Shown one piece after another: positions 26,001 through 41,000 of a DNA stretch of 64,000 nucleotides; position 1 is the first letter of the stretch; every line of letters begins with the position of its first letter. The DNA is from Pyrocephalus nanus. Its lineage: Eukaryota; Chordata; Aves; Passeriformes; Tyrannidae. The position numbers were made by a program, and so were the translations under genes. The stretch lies in NCBI GenBank assembly GCA_038380795.1, contig CM076267.1, positions 11,453,501-11,517,500 on the forward strand, in the 5' to 3' direction. Below the pieces are notes generated by a model, which saw only the letters and a list, made by a program, of their open reading frames with translations, searched no databases and was not told where the DNA came from.

Positions 26001-29000
26001 ATCTCTGTTGGTCATGAGCAGAGTTCTTCAAATTATCGTAATGCCTATTTGATGTAGTATATGATATTTACCTTTTATCATGTCTCTTTTCACTAGCAGG
26101 CACTTAGATATGCATGACAAATATTATAGGGAAAGAATTATGTTTAACTAACTCTGTTCTCACCAAGGAATACATAAAACTGAATCAAGACGCTTAGAGA
26201 TTCTTCACACAGATTTAGCAAGAATCCCCATTTGTCTTTGCAAAAACCCGTAATGTACATTTATTTAAGTCTTTAAATTTTGTAGAACGTTTCAAACTTC
26301 GCGGTGGGTTTTATGATATGTATTGAGTGTGATTATCTGTATCAGGAGAAGAAACTAATTTAGCAACAATTTTAGTACTGTTTGAAGATAGGAATGATTA
26401 GCATCTTACTAAGACAGACTGTCCTCTTTCATTGTTTCTAAATTTTATGGGGAAATAGGTTTATAACTGAAGAAAGGGTGGTGACATGACAAACATTCAA
26501 TGGAGGAGAGGCTATTTAGCCTAATTGGGTTTTTTTGTTTGGCATTGAACTCCCAGTAGCTGGAGCTCTGACCTTCCCACTGTGCATGCACTGTGGTTAA
26601 AACCACGCCTTGCAAAAGCACAATATGCATGTGGAAATCCCATTAGAAAGCCACATGGAATCAACAGTTGGCTTCGAAGAAGGTTCCTGTCTATTCCAGT
26701 AAAATTTCAGCTTCTGTGGCACAACCCAACTGTTGAGTGAAATTACAGGACAAACCTGAAGCTTTTGTAATAAGTCAGCTTTACAGTATCCTCCAAAAAA
26801 GTGTCACCAATTTCTTGCATTTATTTGGACTTACACCCTGTAAAATAATTACATGTACTGCCCCTAAATCAAAAAAAAAAAAAGTCTTCAAAAAGACAGC
26901 CTTGCAGTGATAAACATGACCTAAGCAGGAATAATTTCATTTCTATGAGTTGGAAAATATAAAAAGTAGATAAGGCCAGCCAACTCCTGCATATTGAAAC
27001 CACCTTAGTACAATATTACAATTGCACTGGTGAAAGACAGAAGAAGTTTTATAAATAAAGGAGTGTTCAGATCTGGACTCAGTCTTGCCTTGGGTCTTGA
27101 GCAGAATCACTGTAAAGAAACATGCTGAGCTTTAACCTCTTAGCGCACCTCCTGCCAGCTCCCGGTAGCTGCACCAGCGCGTGCCCTTGTGTCTGCAGAT
27201 GGTCTCTTTGCCTTCTCTGGACTTGCTCCCTCAGGTACACTAACCTGTTCCTTGGAAAGCCGCAGAGCCCCCTTCCAGGGGCAGGGAAGACCATATGGTG
27301 AGACATATGGTCCCCGTGAGGCCCCCTTATGTCCTGGTTGTGCAAGTTGCTGGAGTGCGAGACTGAAGGCCAAGTGTCAGAGACATCTCTGTGTCACAGC
27401 AACACCATCCTGTCAAAGTGTTGCTCTGCGTATGAGGAGAACTGTGGAAAACAAACCAAAATCCAAACTCCCTCCTGTCATCACCCGTAAGAAAGAGAAA
27501 CCATTAAAAAATTCGTGTTCCAAGAAGATAAAATGTCAGAGGTCTTCAGTTTTAAAGCTACATGGTAGAGCTTTCATGAGTGAAAAGAAAGGGATTCAGT
27601 TTCCCTGGAAGTCTGTGGGAGAAGGAACCCCTTGACTGTAGAAAACACCAGCCCTGATACTTCCCACTGAATTTGTGTGAAGATAGCAGCTTAATTTAGA
27701 AAACTGAAAAGCACAGCTATGCAAGAGTATAAACCCTGTCGAAAGAAGTGGGACTCACAAAAGTTAGCAAAGAGATACAGCACACAGCATGTACAAGGCT
27801 CCCCTTGTTCCTGCCATTCACACTTTAGCATTCATAGATTTATTTTAAACTTATGTTTGAATTAATCCTAAAGAATCATCCTCAGTGACCTCGTTCTCAG
27901 TGGGTTTTCTTTTGTGTTTCCCCCAGCTGGCACCACGGGGCTGCCCTGTGTGGAACTGGCTGGTTCTCCACTACCTGTCCCACACACAGGGAGGAGCAAC
28001 AGGCAAAATTAGCACCCAGCACTAAAGGAAATTTTCTTTGTCTGTATTTATTTAACTAACTGTGCATGCCAGACTGTAGTTTGACCCCTAAATGGAGTGA
28101 ATGGATTGGTTTGGTCTGTTTAAGTAAGCTGCTAGAAGTCATGGGGAGCCGTACGTTATCAACTAGGTGTGTTAAGTCTTAGGCATTTTACAGATATGGA
28201 TTCTGGATGAGCTAACTTCAGTAGAGGTTAAAATAACAAATGGATTTTTTTATGATCTGAAGCTGTAGTCCACCTCTTCATCTTTATGGAACTGTTACGT
28301 TATTCCATTTAAAATAAACAGATTTTCCTTCTCAATATGTCCCTAAAGAAAAGTTGCTCTGGAAGTGCTGAGTTTATTCAAGGTTGCCAGCATTTCAGCT
28401 TGACAGTTTCAGTGGGGCATATAAATCTCTAAACAGCAAAGGAGTAAATGGAAATCTTAGGTTAGGTTAGTTTAGTTTTTGGATCGGCACTATTTCCTTT
28501 TTCTAACTTTTCTGTCAATGAAATTTTAAAACACTTTAAAAATACCTGCTGTTTGGGTTGTGCTACTCTTCCTCACACCCGCACTACACTTTGGAAAGAA
28601 TCCCACGCAGAAAGAATAACTCATAAAATTTATGTTCTCTAAACTCTGGATGTTATTTGCAAGTTTATTTTATTGTTAGCCTAATTCTAAACAGTTTGGC
28701 TACAGTGCTTTATTGCCTAAGGTACAAGTGAAAATTTTAAGCACATGCCTATTTTTATTTTTTGCTTCACATTTCGTGTGCTAATACACTGCTTTAAGCT
28801 TTAGTGTAAGAATGTTCTTTCAGTTTGCAGCACAAAGTTGACTTTAAAAAACTCTACAAATGTAATAAATCAATCATAAACAAAGGCGGTGTTAGTTCTT
28901 AATGTTTCCTGTGCCGTGGGAGACGGTAGGTAACACTTCATGTATCATAAATCATATATCTCTACAGCTGGTTTTTTTTTGATTTCCATAGGTGAAGGTG

Positions 29001-32000
29001 TCAAACCATTTACTCCTGAGAAAGCCAAGGAAATTGTGATGTCTCTACAGCAACCTGCAGTCTTCTGTAACATGGTTGGCGACTGGGCAGCCCTGCACTG
29101 GAATGTGAAATACCTTTCTGCGGTGTTGGATGGAAAGACAATCCAGTTTAGGCTAGGACTGAAAACAGTGGATTTAGGTGAGAATGAGATGAACAGGTGT
29201 TAATGTCAGTCTCTTTTTTACATTCTGTAATTGTTTGCCTTTCCATTACCACTGTTCACTCTCTAGTGTGTTGCTCTTCACTGCAGGCCGTTTTTAGGAC
29301 ATGGGATTTGGCCAGCAGTGGAACTCTCCTTTCTCATGTGTTTATTCTTAGTAGGAAGTCTGGTGGGTAACACTAACACAGAAGAATCAAGTGTCTCAGT
29401 TTTCCTTCCTTGCTTTGTAGTTTGGTATTTTTGGTCCAGTCTTACACATGATTGGATTGTTCACATGAGCTGAGCTTTCATATCCACAAACATGACTGTG
29501 TTAAAGAATTAGCCAAATAACTAGTCTACCTTTGGATTTTTATCTGTAAAATGATGATAATTCGCACCTTCCTCCAGAGGCTTTATATGACTGTGATGAT
29601 TTTCAGTGAGGAAAGATGCTGTAGAAGTATAAGGTGTTAAGAAAATCATTTGACATCAGTGCAGTAATTTCACCACTAACCCTCCAGATTCATTCAGACA
29701 CTTAGGAACATGCCATGGGAGAAAGACAATTTTTGCACTTGATTTTAAATACAACAACTTTTTCTGTCTGTAGCCACACAATAGTGTGTCATAATGTGCC
29801 CATGGACAGACAGAGTTTCATACCAGGGAGGGAATATACTAGAAATGTGTTCCAAGGTGACAGTCTGCTAGCCACTTGAAAGGTGCTTTATTTGTTTCCT
29901 ATACATTCTTTGCCCTTCCAACTGCATACCAAAATACATTTTGCCATTCACTTTCTCCCTTTGGCCTATAAAGCATACCGGCTCCCTTTAGGATTTTTTT
30001 TTTCTCCTTAGGCCAGAAAAATCCAGTTCTTAAAAAATGTTCTATATAAGTCATGGTGTTTTAGACCCCACCTAGCTATTCCTTCTATAGTCTTCCAACC
30101 TTCTTCAGTTGGACTACCTCTTTCTTGGAATGTAGAGTCTGCACAAAGACTCCAGATGAGGGTCTGGCAGTTCCAATGAAAGTGATAGGATTACATCACA
30201 TTATCTTACTTAACAACACTGTGTGAAATTTACTTTCTTCACAGCATCATGACCATGTTATTGCACGTTCAAGTTTTGCAAGAGAAGTGGGTGATGAAAC
30301 AGAAGTGTTAGAGGGAAAATGCCTGGCATGTTAGGATTTCGAATCATTTTACAGGCATGGTAATTGAATTGATGATTCCCGTGCCATTCCTGGTAAAACA
30401 GATGTTATTTATTCGCTTTCTACAGTTGGGATAACTGAGGTGTAGAATTAATACGTTGGTACACGCTTTCATAGCAATATCTCTATGGTTCAGTGAGGTA
30501 CCAGCCAGTTCTTGCACTTCCTGTGAAAGGTGTCCCATTGCTGATAGGGAAGGTATCACATATATACATATGACATTTTCTTTGATACCTTGTTAATATC
30601 TCAGTTGTAACACACAAGGCCTACCAGGTAAAAGAGTAATTTTGGTCCTACTCTCCATTAATTAGTAGGCACTTTTTGAGAGCCAAATGCATATACCAGC
30701 TGGGAAAATTTCTGATGCGATTGATGGAGTGTTATGTGGCTAAGTCACGGATTGATGCTAAGTAGATAACAGTCATCACTTAACAATAACTTGTAGTCAC
30801 CTGGGATATAGTGTGGATTGAAATTGGTATTTATATCTTGAAGCATCTATCTGCATTTTTCTTTTTCCTAAAGGCATCAATCCCTATGCAGCAATGAATT
30901 TATCTCCAGGAACCTCCATTATATGCTAATGTGAGCTAGAATTCTCTTCAAAAAGATGGGTACAGCCTTCAGGGGTTATATTGTAACTGAATGAGACCTG
31001 TGATGCTATTAAAAATTTGCATTGTAAGGATATATTAGTGAAGCCATTATCCAAGCCATCTCAAAGTCTGAAATAATGTAACACATTTCATGTGCCACTG
31101 TCATTTGGAAGGTGGTTGATCTCACTCTAGAATACTTAACACTATTTTTTAATGAGGGCCTCTCTTTCTCATCACTCTTCCTGCTAACTTTCCTAGATGA
31201 AACAGTAGCAGTCATGTGGTTAAGAAGAACAACAGAAAAATACAAATAAAATTGTATTGATCTTTTTCTGAATATTCCTTCCATATTTACAGTAGATTTA
31301 TTGCCTTAAGACTAGATGGGACCACTCCTGCCACTGTGTTGGAAACATGTAAAAGAAAACAAAAAGCCATTCTCCTACATGTAGGTACATTTTGGTGTCA
31401 CTCTGGAATGGCTCCTCAGAGTTTCTGAGGTTATTTAAGCCATGAAGTTCATCTGGAAAACCCAAAATTACTTGAGACCTCTTAGTATAGCAACTTCTCA
31501 TCTTTCCTTAGTTCCACATCTGCAGCCTGGATGGGATTCCCAAACTGAAGATTCCTTAATATAAAAAAGTGAGAATTGCAAATGGGGCAGCTGGGTGGGA
31601 TTTGTGTGGATTTTGTATTTGCCTTTTTTGCTAGTTTTTAATTTCTTAAGGCACGTGGATGTGAAAGGCACATTTGAAACATGGAAAGTATGGGAGCTAG
31701 CAGTATTATTTGTGTGAATTATTTGTACCTACTTAAGTTTGTGTGTTTGATAGTACTCTGTCTGATTTCACAGGTTAAACAGTATGTGTCTATAAGAGGG
31801 GGAAAAAAATACAATCAGAGCATTAAGCATTGACAGAGATAAGATACCTCCAGAGACAGTACCAGCATTCATTACAACAACAATGAAGGCACTATTAATC
31901 AGGAAATCCCTACCCATCAAGTTCCAGCCACGCTAAAAGATTTATTTTTCTCATGTGGGATAAAGGGTGGACAAAAGCTGCAGAAGTCTAGTTTCTGACA

Positions 32001-35000
32001 GAGGAAATGCAGCATTATAGCCCATCTGTCTGATGGCTACCTGGAGCACACCAGCGAGTACAAAGTAAGAAAAAAATGTACACAAAACTGATTTCTGTAT
32101 GCAGCCATGTCTTATTTTGACCATTTTCTGTGGTTGTAGAGTAAAATGAATAAACAATGAGTTTACTGTGAAGAAGCTGGAGAGAACAAGAAGTTGTCAT
32201 GCTGATCAGTTTATGAGTCACAAGATCTCTGGAGGAAATTTCTCTTATTGATGCTGGATAGAGCTGATGCTGTCACATACACAGCTGGTTAGAAAAGGGC
32301 TGCAACTTGATCATCTGCCCAAGAGGTTTTACCACTAAGGATGGCAGAAGAATTCAGGCCTCTGAGATTTGATATAGGGGGACTGCAAAGGTGACTATAG
32401 ACTCAGTAGCTGAATAGGAGGCTGAAAATACAGTACAAATGCTGTACACTGATTAAATGTTGCATAAAGCTGAGATTTGAGGTGGTTATTTGAGTTGGAT
32501 GTGGATGGCCAGTTTTTTCGTTTGTGAGTATGCCCGTGCTTTGTTATAGTTTAAAATGGCTATTTCTTTCTTGGATTATTTGTTTAAGTAATTGTAATTC
32601 CCCAGCAGCTGTGAATAGATGTTTGGTTTTCTTTAAAGAAATGGAGGAGATATTTCACTTGCATTCTTACTGGAGTTTTAGGTATTTTCTAAGGCTGTTA
32701 TGCTTTTTTCCCCCAAGTGTCCCTTAGTATACATTGCAAACACTCCTTCTGAGATGAACAGAAGCTGATGTCTGTCAGGTCCAGACCTTAACTAAGGAGG
32801 GGAACTGCTTCTCAAGAAACCACTTTTTCCCTCTTTTTCTCCTTCTGTTTCAGTCTGTGGCATTAGGTGGGAGACAGGAGGACTGTTATGCCTTCAGATA
32901 CCATGACATCAGACAGATCTGGCAGCCCACTTTAGACTTGCCTGGCTAAATCTACAATTTGTCAGTTACAAAACACCCTCAGCTTTTAATCATTAAGTAT
33001 TAGCAAACTGGTTAATAATGTTCTTGCTTTCAGTTGCTCATTGCTGACATTTTCACCCTTGTTGCAGCCTACAAGCTCATCTAAGCAATCTGTTTAGATT
33101 GCCCAAATATGTTTTTTATTACTATTTATTTTTCCATAAGCACGCACACCTTGATACTGAACAAGTTATAAATCAAAGCAAGAACCCTGTCCCAAGGAGA
33201 TTGTATCCTACAAGACAGTCTTGCATTTCATAGTTGGATTTTATTTTTAATGAGCCTCAGAGTGAAATACACATTGAGATAGAAAGAGCACATTTCTTGC
33301 CTTTAAAACATTTACTCCAGAGTTATCTTGGAAAATAGGCAGTGTCCTAAGCACTCTTTGTTCTCATGAAAGTAATACAGCTATAGAGCCACCTTCAAGT
33401 AGTGCTTGTGTCTTTTATCTAATTTTTCCATCAGACCATCTCTTAGTAAAATGATGTGCATTGCATTAATAACTGGGTATCAGGAGAGGGACTGCAACAC
33501 AGACATGGGATCAGATATAGAGGTTTTTGGTTCTTGTAGATAATTTATATGACTTGTATGCAGCCCTTAGGTAGGGAGCCCTTCTACTGCACAGACCCAG
33601 GTTATGGGTCACTGAATAGCAAGGCTTATCTGACACTTTTACTTAATGATTTGATAGTGTGGGGAAGGAAACCACTACACCTAGGCTACTGCAATGGAAA
33701 ATAGCAAAATAATAGTGCTAAAGGTTTATAAAAGCTGTTTTCCTACCTAAAGGGAGTAAGAGCGAACGTATGATACTCTATGGGAATTGCTGTGGTAACA
33801 AAATGAAGGCGGTACAGAACGAAGAGCTGCTGCTGCACTACAGTGAAAGGATCCCATTTCTGTGCAGCTCCGTGCAAGTTACACAAGGTTAAATTGCAGC
33901 TCTGTCATTGTCATTCATTCAGGCTGCAGTAATTTTTCCCCAGTAGTAGTTATAGTAAAGTAATATTTTTTTAAAAATTGGATGTCTCTTTGAAGCTGGC
34001 ACGATTAGTGGCTGTGGGAAATGAGGATCTCTGATTAAGTGCAATTAAAGTATACTGTGATGTGGGTTATCCTGTAGAACTTCCAAGTGATCTGACCTTG
34101 AGCTGAAAGGCTGTATCAGTCAGCCTGACCAAAGCATGATGGGAGCAAAACACTGCTGGTAAATACTTTTAGTGTCTGCCAAGAACACTGAAATATGCTT
34201 TTGTCAGTCCCAAATGAAAAATAAGGGCACACAGCATTTTAGATGGATCATTGGCAGCACGTGTGTGGTTCCATAATTTACTTTGTATGCATTACCATGC
34301 TGGTTTGGTTATTGCTTTAGGGAAAAGGTTAGATGAACATGTCCATCTGCATAAATCCATGGAGACAAAATAAAGAGTACACAAGTAGTTGCACGTACAT
34401 TTGCAGCTCACACTTAGGAAGGGAGATGAAGTGAAGTTGTTTAGGGAACGTGGGTGTATTATTGAGTTACTGTGCTGAAGAACAACTGTAACTATTGGTG
34501 TGCTTTTTGTCTCACAGCAAGTTCAAGGTAATAGTCATTCACTTAAACCTTAATGAAAAAAGCAATAGTCTCAGACTTTAATTATGAGTTAGGTGATGAG
34601 AACCTTTTTATTGACCAGAGTCAAGCCACCTAGTCCCTCTTCATCTCTCATGTTGCATTTAAGCAGAGCTGAGAGACAAACTGTGTATTATTTTTACTGG
34701 TTCTGTGCTCAATGCTCATGTAATTTTGGGCTTTCCTTTTGTTGCTCTAGTTCCCCAGTTTGAAACCAGGTGTAGCTACGTGGAGGCTACACTTGAAGAG
34801 TTTTTGGCTTGGAGTTGTGGGCAGCCTTCTTGTCTCTCTGGACCATTCAGTTGTTATGATTCCTCCAAATACTGGGCTTATGCTGACTACAAATACATTG
34901 CCAGGATATTTGAAGACAAGCCAGAAATTTTCCAGGTAAACCATTAATATTATCTCTTCCTAGTTTAACCATTACAAATTATCTACTGTAGTTTCTGAAA

Positions 35001-38000
35001 CCTCTACTGCTACCCCCTCTCTGCTCCTTTGGCCATTTGTTTTAAAATTTTGAAATAAAGGCTTTTGGCTGTCAGGCTAATGGAGAACTAGTACCAAGTG
35101 GAAGCCATCTATAACTCTGAGTCTCCTTATAAGTTTAAAAACAACACCCCAAGTGACAAAAACAGCTACCAGGTTGGCAGTACTCTCCTTCCCATTTAGC
35201 CTAGCATTTTGTGACTGAGCAGGCTTGGGGAGCACCCAGTCATGTGTGTGATCTCTGCAAATGAACACTGAAGGTATGAACATGAGACAGGAATAAGGAG
35301 TAGAGAGGAAAGGTAGCTGTCAGGCCTGGCATATGGAAACTTGAGACCCTGCTGCTGCCCCAGATCCAGCTTATATCTGAATGGTGCCCGAATTAACAGG
35401 AAAGAGGATTTGATGGCCTGTGTTTGCTTGTAGCAACAAGGCTGTAACATGGTTTTGTTTCATGTTTGGCTTGTGGCTCATTTTCTCAAGTAGCACAGTT
35501 CCTTTCCTTAATGTATTTAGATTAAATGTTTGTGAGGAGGAGTCTAAATCTGTGGCATTATTATACCTTAATTTTCTGTGGAAGCAGTAGAATACATGAA
35601 GTAACCTGTCGATGGAAGTACGTAAACTATGGTAATTATCAAAGGCTGGTCTTAGGACACTTATCTGGGGTATTTTCTTTTATTTTCTCTTTGTCTCTCT
35701 GCTATTTCAATGTATTGGTTCATCTATATTCCTGCTACTTCTTGCAAATTATAAGCAGTCAAAATTAAGGATAGTTATACAGAAGGTATACCTTTTCAAA
35801 AGGTATAAAGAAAGAGTAGTAAATGAAGCCTTATTCATTTCTATACTTTGAAAGGTGAAAATGGAATCATAATACCCTGCAAAAACTGTATCACTGGGAT
35901 GTCAGAGAGTGCAAACTGATAAGCCCCCTCAAATTAATTATTTTCTCAGAAATCATTTCCCATAGTCCTTATATGTATTTTATTCTTTTATAACAGTAAA
36001 ATTGGTACTTATCAGTGATCAGCCTTTTTTCAGACTGTCTCCCATTGTTCTATGGGTTGAACACAGAGATCGTCTTACCTTTCTTTCTTCCTAGAAAGAA
36101 AAGGTAAGGAAGGAAAGCCCTTCCTAAGCACACTGAAACACAGTCAGGATCACATAAACTTGGGCTGCATGACTGATACTGGTTCGTCTTGTTTGACCTA
36201 AGTTGAGAGCTCCAGGGATGTTTCAGACTTCCCCAGATCTTTGCATGACTTCCTTTTTGTGTCTTGTCTTGGTCTTCTCTTTTTACTGCCTCGACACACA
36301 GCATTTTCCAGTGTTTGAGGGCACAAGATAATAGCAGCTCAGAAGGCCTCAGTAGCCTGCTGCTTCATTCAGTCATTAAAAACACACTTGAAGAAAACAA
36401 TAATGTTCCTACCTCCTTTTTCCCCTTGCCCCCATTCAAGAACAAAGTTAAGGCTCCAGGAATTGCATTTCTGTGCAGGTGTCATACCACAACTTGATCC
36501 CCTGACCTATAACAAGCAACAGATTGTACTGCAGTTTTAGAATAGACACTCGTAATGGTTATGCCATGGATTTTTTTAAAAGCAGAATCTGGGAAGATAA
36601 AAAATCAACGGTGTTATGCAAGCAAATATGGTGTGTGTCATCTGCCATTTTCACAGGCATGGGAGTGAAATGCATCCATCAGTTCCAGACTCATATGGCT
36701 TCTGAAACACTGCTACACAATTTATACCAGCCAAAAGAGTTCTTTGTAGAAATTCTCTTCCATTCTTGTGTGAATTTGATGATAACCACTTTTTTTCTTT
36801 CTAGATTTTATTTAGATTTACGTAAGGTGATTTGAAGGGGAAAAGAAGGCCAACTGCACTGTTATTTATAGTGATTAATAGGGCCATTTAGAAGTTGTTT
36901 GAAATTTAGATTGCACTGTTTATCATTTACAGTTGTGTGGGCTAAGGTAATGATTCCATTATTCTAATCTATGAGCAATATCTAGCATCTTACATTTTTT
37001 GTTCAGTTGATATTTCATTACAGAATTTGAGATATAAATCAGAAGCAAGATACATGCATGAAGTTTAAATAGAAATGAGACCTTTTAAAGTGACATACGG
37101 GTACAGATTAACTTCATTATAAGCAGCAAATGAAATAAATATAATTCACAAGTAATGTGCCATCTGTTATGGTTGGAACACCTTTTAGTACATTTCTTCT
37201 TACTGTGGTTTTTTATTGTAGAAAAGGAACCCACTGTGACAAGATTTCACTAATATTACCAGTTCCTTTTCAGTTCATCGGCTAAAAACTATTTTACCCA
37301 TAATCGTTTCAACTATTTACTACAGCAGCAACATTTTCAAAAAGTTCTTTTAAATTTAATATTGATTATGTGTGCTTTCTTCCCACTTAAATTGTAACAA
37401 AATACAAAAACTATTTAGGTGTGAGATTAAAGTGTAGAGATGGTGTAACGCTTAACGTTTTCACTGAAATAGTTGTATTGGATTTTAAATTTTATGGCTG
37501 CTGAAATCTATAGGATCAACTTTTTCTTTCTGATCTCTTGCTGTCTTTTACAAATGTTTATATTACACTTCTGCATTTTTTTCAAATGGTATCTTTAAAA
37601 TCAATAACTCTGAAATTCAAAATCTTTAGCAACACCTAATTTTTGGGAAGGCTATTGCTCATTTTGAGGGTTTCCTGATACAGAGTCATGGTGAAGTCAT
37701 CCTTATAATGTCTAGCTTTAGTTTGCCTCATCCATAGATCTTGAAAAAGGATAGTCATCCACCTGTCAGCAAGCAGCTAGCTTACATACTTAAATTAGGA
37801 GGCCAGACTCCTATTTTCTTGTTATAGACAGCGAAAAGGGAGAGACTTTTCCAAGGTGTGATTGAGAGTGCTCTGACTAGAGCAGGAGCCAAGCCTAAAT
37901 TAGGTTACTAAAGTTAGATGATGTGAATGACCCCAAAGTGCTCTACTGAAAGGGAACAAATACCATTATTTTCCTTTTCAAAATGGGAAAAATAAAGCTC

Positions 38001-41000
38001 AGAGATGAAGCAATTTGCCCAGGACCATCAGGAAGCCAGGATTTTAACTTCTGTTTCCTATGGCTCAGTCTGGGGCTCCAGCCAAAAGGCACCAGTTTCT
38101 CTGGCCAGTATACTTCGAGTGCTTTCCAATAAACAAATGATCAGGCCCTGCAGGTGGCAGGGTGAGCTGTAGAAACATGGGAAAGCTTTATCCAAGCTGT
38201 CCAGAACCATTGGAACCATGCAAAACTCTTGGACTGCCTGAAAAATACCTCGCTGTGCCTTGTCATCCCCAAGGGATTGGTTGTGGGAGGATAACAGAAG
38301 GGAAGGCTCCAGGACTATGTTTGTAACACGTTGCATGGCTGTTCTGCCCTTTCTCACCATAAAATCAAGTTGTCTCAAGTTCACTGTCTCTGCAGTTGCA
38401 AATGTGTCCACTAAATAATAAGAAAACTTCAAAAAAGCAGCATAACACTGGGAGGGAGATGTGGTAAAGTCTGTGTTTCCAGACTACGTGGAGAAAGCAG
38501 AGATAGAAGCAAAGAGAGCAAATATGCCACATGCATTATCAAATTGGTTTGAAAAGGGAATAGGGATTTCTCTTTCTTCCTTTCATTCCTTTTTTAAATG
38601 CCATGTATCAGAATTTCTCTAAAAGGAATCCTGAGCTTGAGTGGATGGTTAAGAGTGGAAAAAGTTAAAAAGGAGTGTTTGAAAAGAACAAGAAGCCCCA
38701 TGTGGCCATGAGCATTTGGGTAGTCCTTCTGTAGAGCAAAGGGGTAACTTGAGTGATGTGAAAGGGAGGGATGAGAACTGGAAACAGAGATCTGGGAGGT
38801 TGTGTAGTCAGAAGAAGAAAGTCAGCAGAAGAAATACTGCTGGAAAGGATAATGTTGGAGGAAGGGGCACAGGCCATGCATGCTCCAGAACCCCACCAAG
38901 GATCAACAGCTGCAGTGGATAAAGAGTGAGTGAGCAGTGGAAGGAGAAGATGGGAGGGAGACTGAGAACTGAGGGTAGGATGGGAATCAGTTCAACAGCT
39001 TACTTTTGTAACCTTTTTGTTGCTGTAGGACATAAAGTGGTCTGACTTTGGTTTTCCTGGAAGAAGCGGAAAAGAGAGCACACTTTGGATTGGTTCTGAA
39101 GGAGCAAACACCCCTTGCCATTTGGACTCCTATGGCTGCAACTTAGTGTTGCAAGTAGAAGGAAGGTAACAAGTGCATATACATACAGCAAATATAGGGG
39201 AGAGTTACACTGTGCTTAAAGCTAGTTTTGGAATCTTTGAGTGTTAACTCTAGGTCCTGATTATTTTAGTTGTCTGAGCTCTCAATCATTGAAGAGCATC
39301 ATAACTATTCTACAGGAAACAGCAGAACTTCAGGGGGTTGGAGTTTGGCTGGGTCATGGAGCTAACACAGTTTTATTTTCTGATCTGTGTGTTATGTGGT
39401 TCAATAATAAACATTTTATTCCTAGTAGTTACAAATTCAGGAATTTGGAATTAGGAGATAAAGAGGTAAAAATAAAAAGCCCCGAAACAAAATAGAAATA
39501 AAGTCCTTTAGACTTTTACAATATTCTCTGTGCAAGAGCCTCTAATACCCTTCTAGAATTAATTTAAAAGCGGAACATCAGGATGGAAGCAGCCAGCTGT
39601 GAGCAAAGTTGAAAGGGACATTTGAGGCTCCAAACTCGTGTGGGAGCATGTGACTTTGTTGCTGTATCTTTCTGCCTGTTTGCATGCTGGGTTTTTTTTT
39701 TCCCTTTTTTTTTTATTCCTTTCCTTGCATATTGGCCTCAGGCCTTTTTTTTTTTTTTTTTTTTGTTATCTATTATTGCTAGAGTAGTGCTAGGGTAACA
39801 AAAACGTTGCACACATTTTTTTAGGTTTGATACTATGGAGTGGAAGGAGTAAATTGCTAGTGGGATTTCAATGAGATTAATTATTCTGGCATTTTAAAGA
39901 ACAGTAAAATCACAGTGGTGGTGGTGGTGTGATTAAGGTGCAGGATTGGAATTCAGGTGTGCTGGCTTCTAGCTGGGCAGTGCCACAGGTTGAATGGCTT
40001 TAAGGCCTCAAGGAAATCAAGTAGTCATCATCTTATCTCTAAGAAGGGTGACTCTGTTTAGCTCCCAGTTGGGTTTTCATTCACATTTTTAAACAGCCCT
40101 GAGATCCTTGGGTGGATGTGCAGCAGAGACACTCCAGAAGCTTCCTTGCACCATGCTGCAGCCAGTCCTGTACACGTCAGATCTCATCAGTAAGCATTGT
40201 GCATTGAGGTCCAGACACTGGAGTGTATTCGGGAGCCAGAAGTCTCATTGAAAACCATGAGATTTAAATGCCTAAGTATCTTCTAAGGATCCACCTAAAT
40301 ACTGGGTGTACAAAATAAGTACAGTGATGTAGCAGACGTGATACCTGCCAAGCCTCTTTGATCTCTACCTTCAGGTGTTGAACTCCAGCCAGCATTCCAG
40401 CATCACGTAAAAGTTTTGTCTGCCTTCCCAAGACACTTCCTCCTCCTTTAGTAGAACAAAATCCTTGTTCCTCTCAGGGAAAGAAGCAAAGCCTTTGCAC
40501 GGCCTGAAAAGACAAAGTTGTTTTCCTCTTCAAGAGCAAAGCCTTTAAATAGATTGCAAATTTCCACAAGCTTGTGAATCGTGTGCTCTTCTTCAGAGCA
40601 GAAAGATTCCCTTTTGAGACTTGCAAACAAGACAAGCTTTGTAAAAGAATATAAGCTTATGCTAAACTTAAATAGATTTGCCTTTGCAGGAAAGCCTGGG
40701 ACGACTCCTTAGCCTTTGTTGCTATCTTGAATTTCCTCCTTGCATCCCTCGGGCTTCTTAATTTTTTGCTTCATGATATTGCTTTGTCATGAGCCTGCAG
40801 GATTAACCCTGAGCCTCCTAACCTAGTCATTCTCTGCCCCTTCAGAGGATTTAACTTGGAGAGCAAAATAAAGTTGCAATAAGGCTTGAGTTTCAGAAGA
40901 ACTGTTTTTGTGCTTGTAGCCAGCAGTAGTTTTGGTAATTACCAAGAAACGTCAGCGGCCCATGGCACTTCCATCTGTGCTGGTCTCTCCAGTTCTGGCT

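Larger units (their letters stand above)
29178..34750 (+). other. HSPBAP1: HSPBAP1 intron 2
   Basis: This is an intron of 5.6 kb. Apart from two old MIR-like fragments listed separately, nothing else is recognised. Confidence 0.85.

Noticed and set aside
30325..30345. TTTCGAATC as a tRNA B-box
   Set aside because: There is no A-box at the right distance and no cloverleaf could be folded by eye around it.
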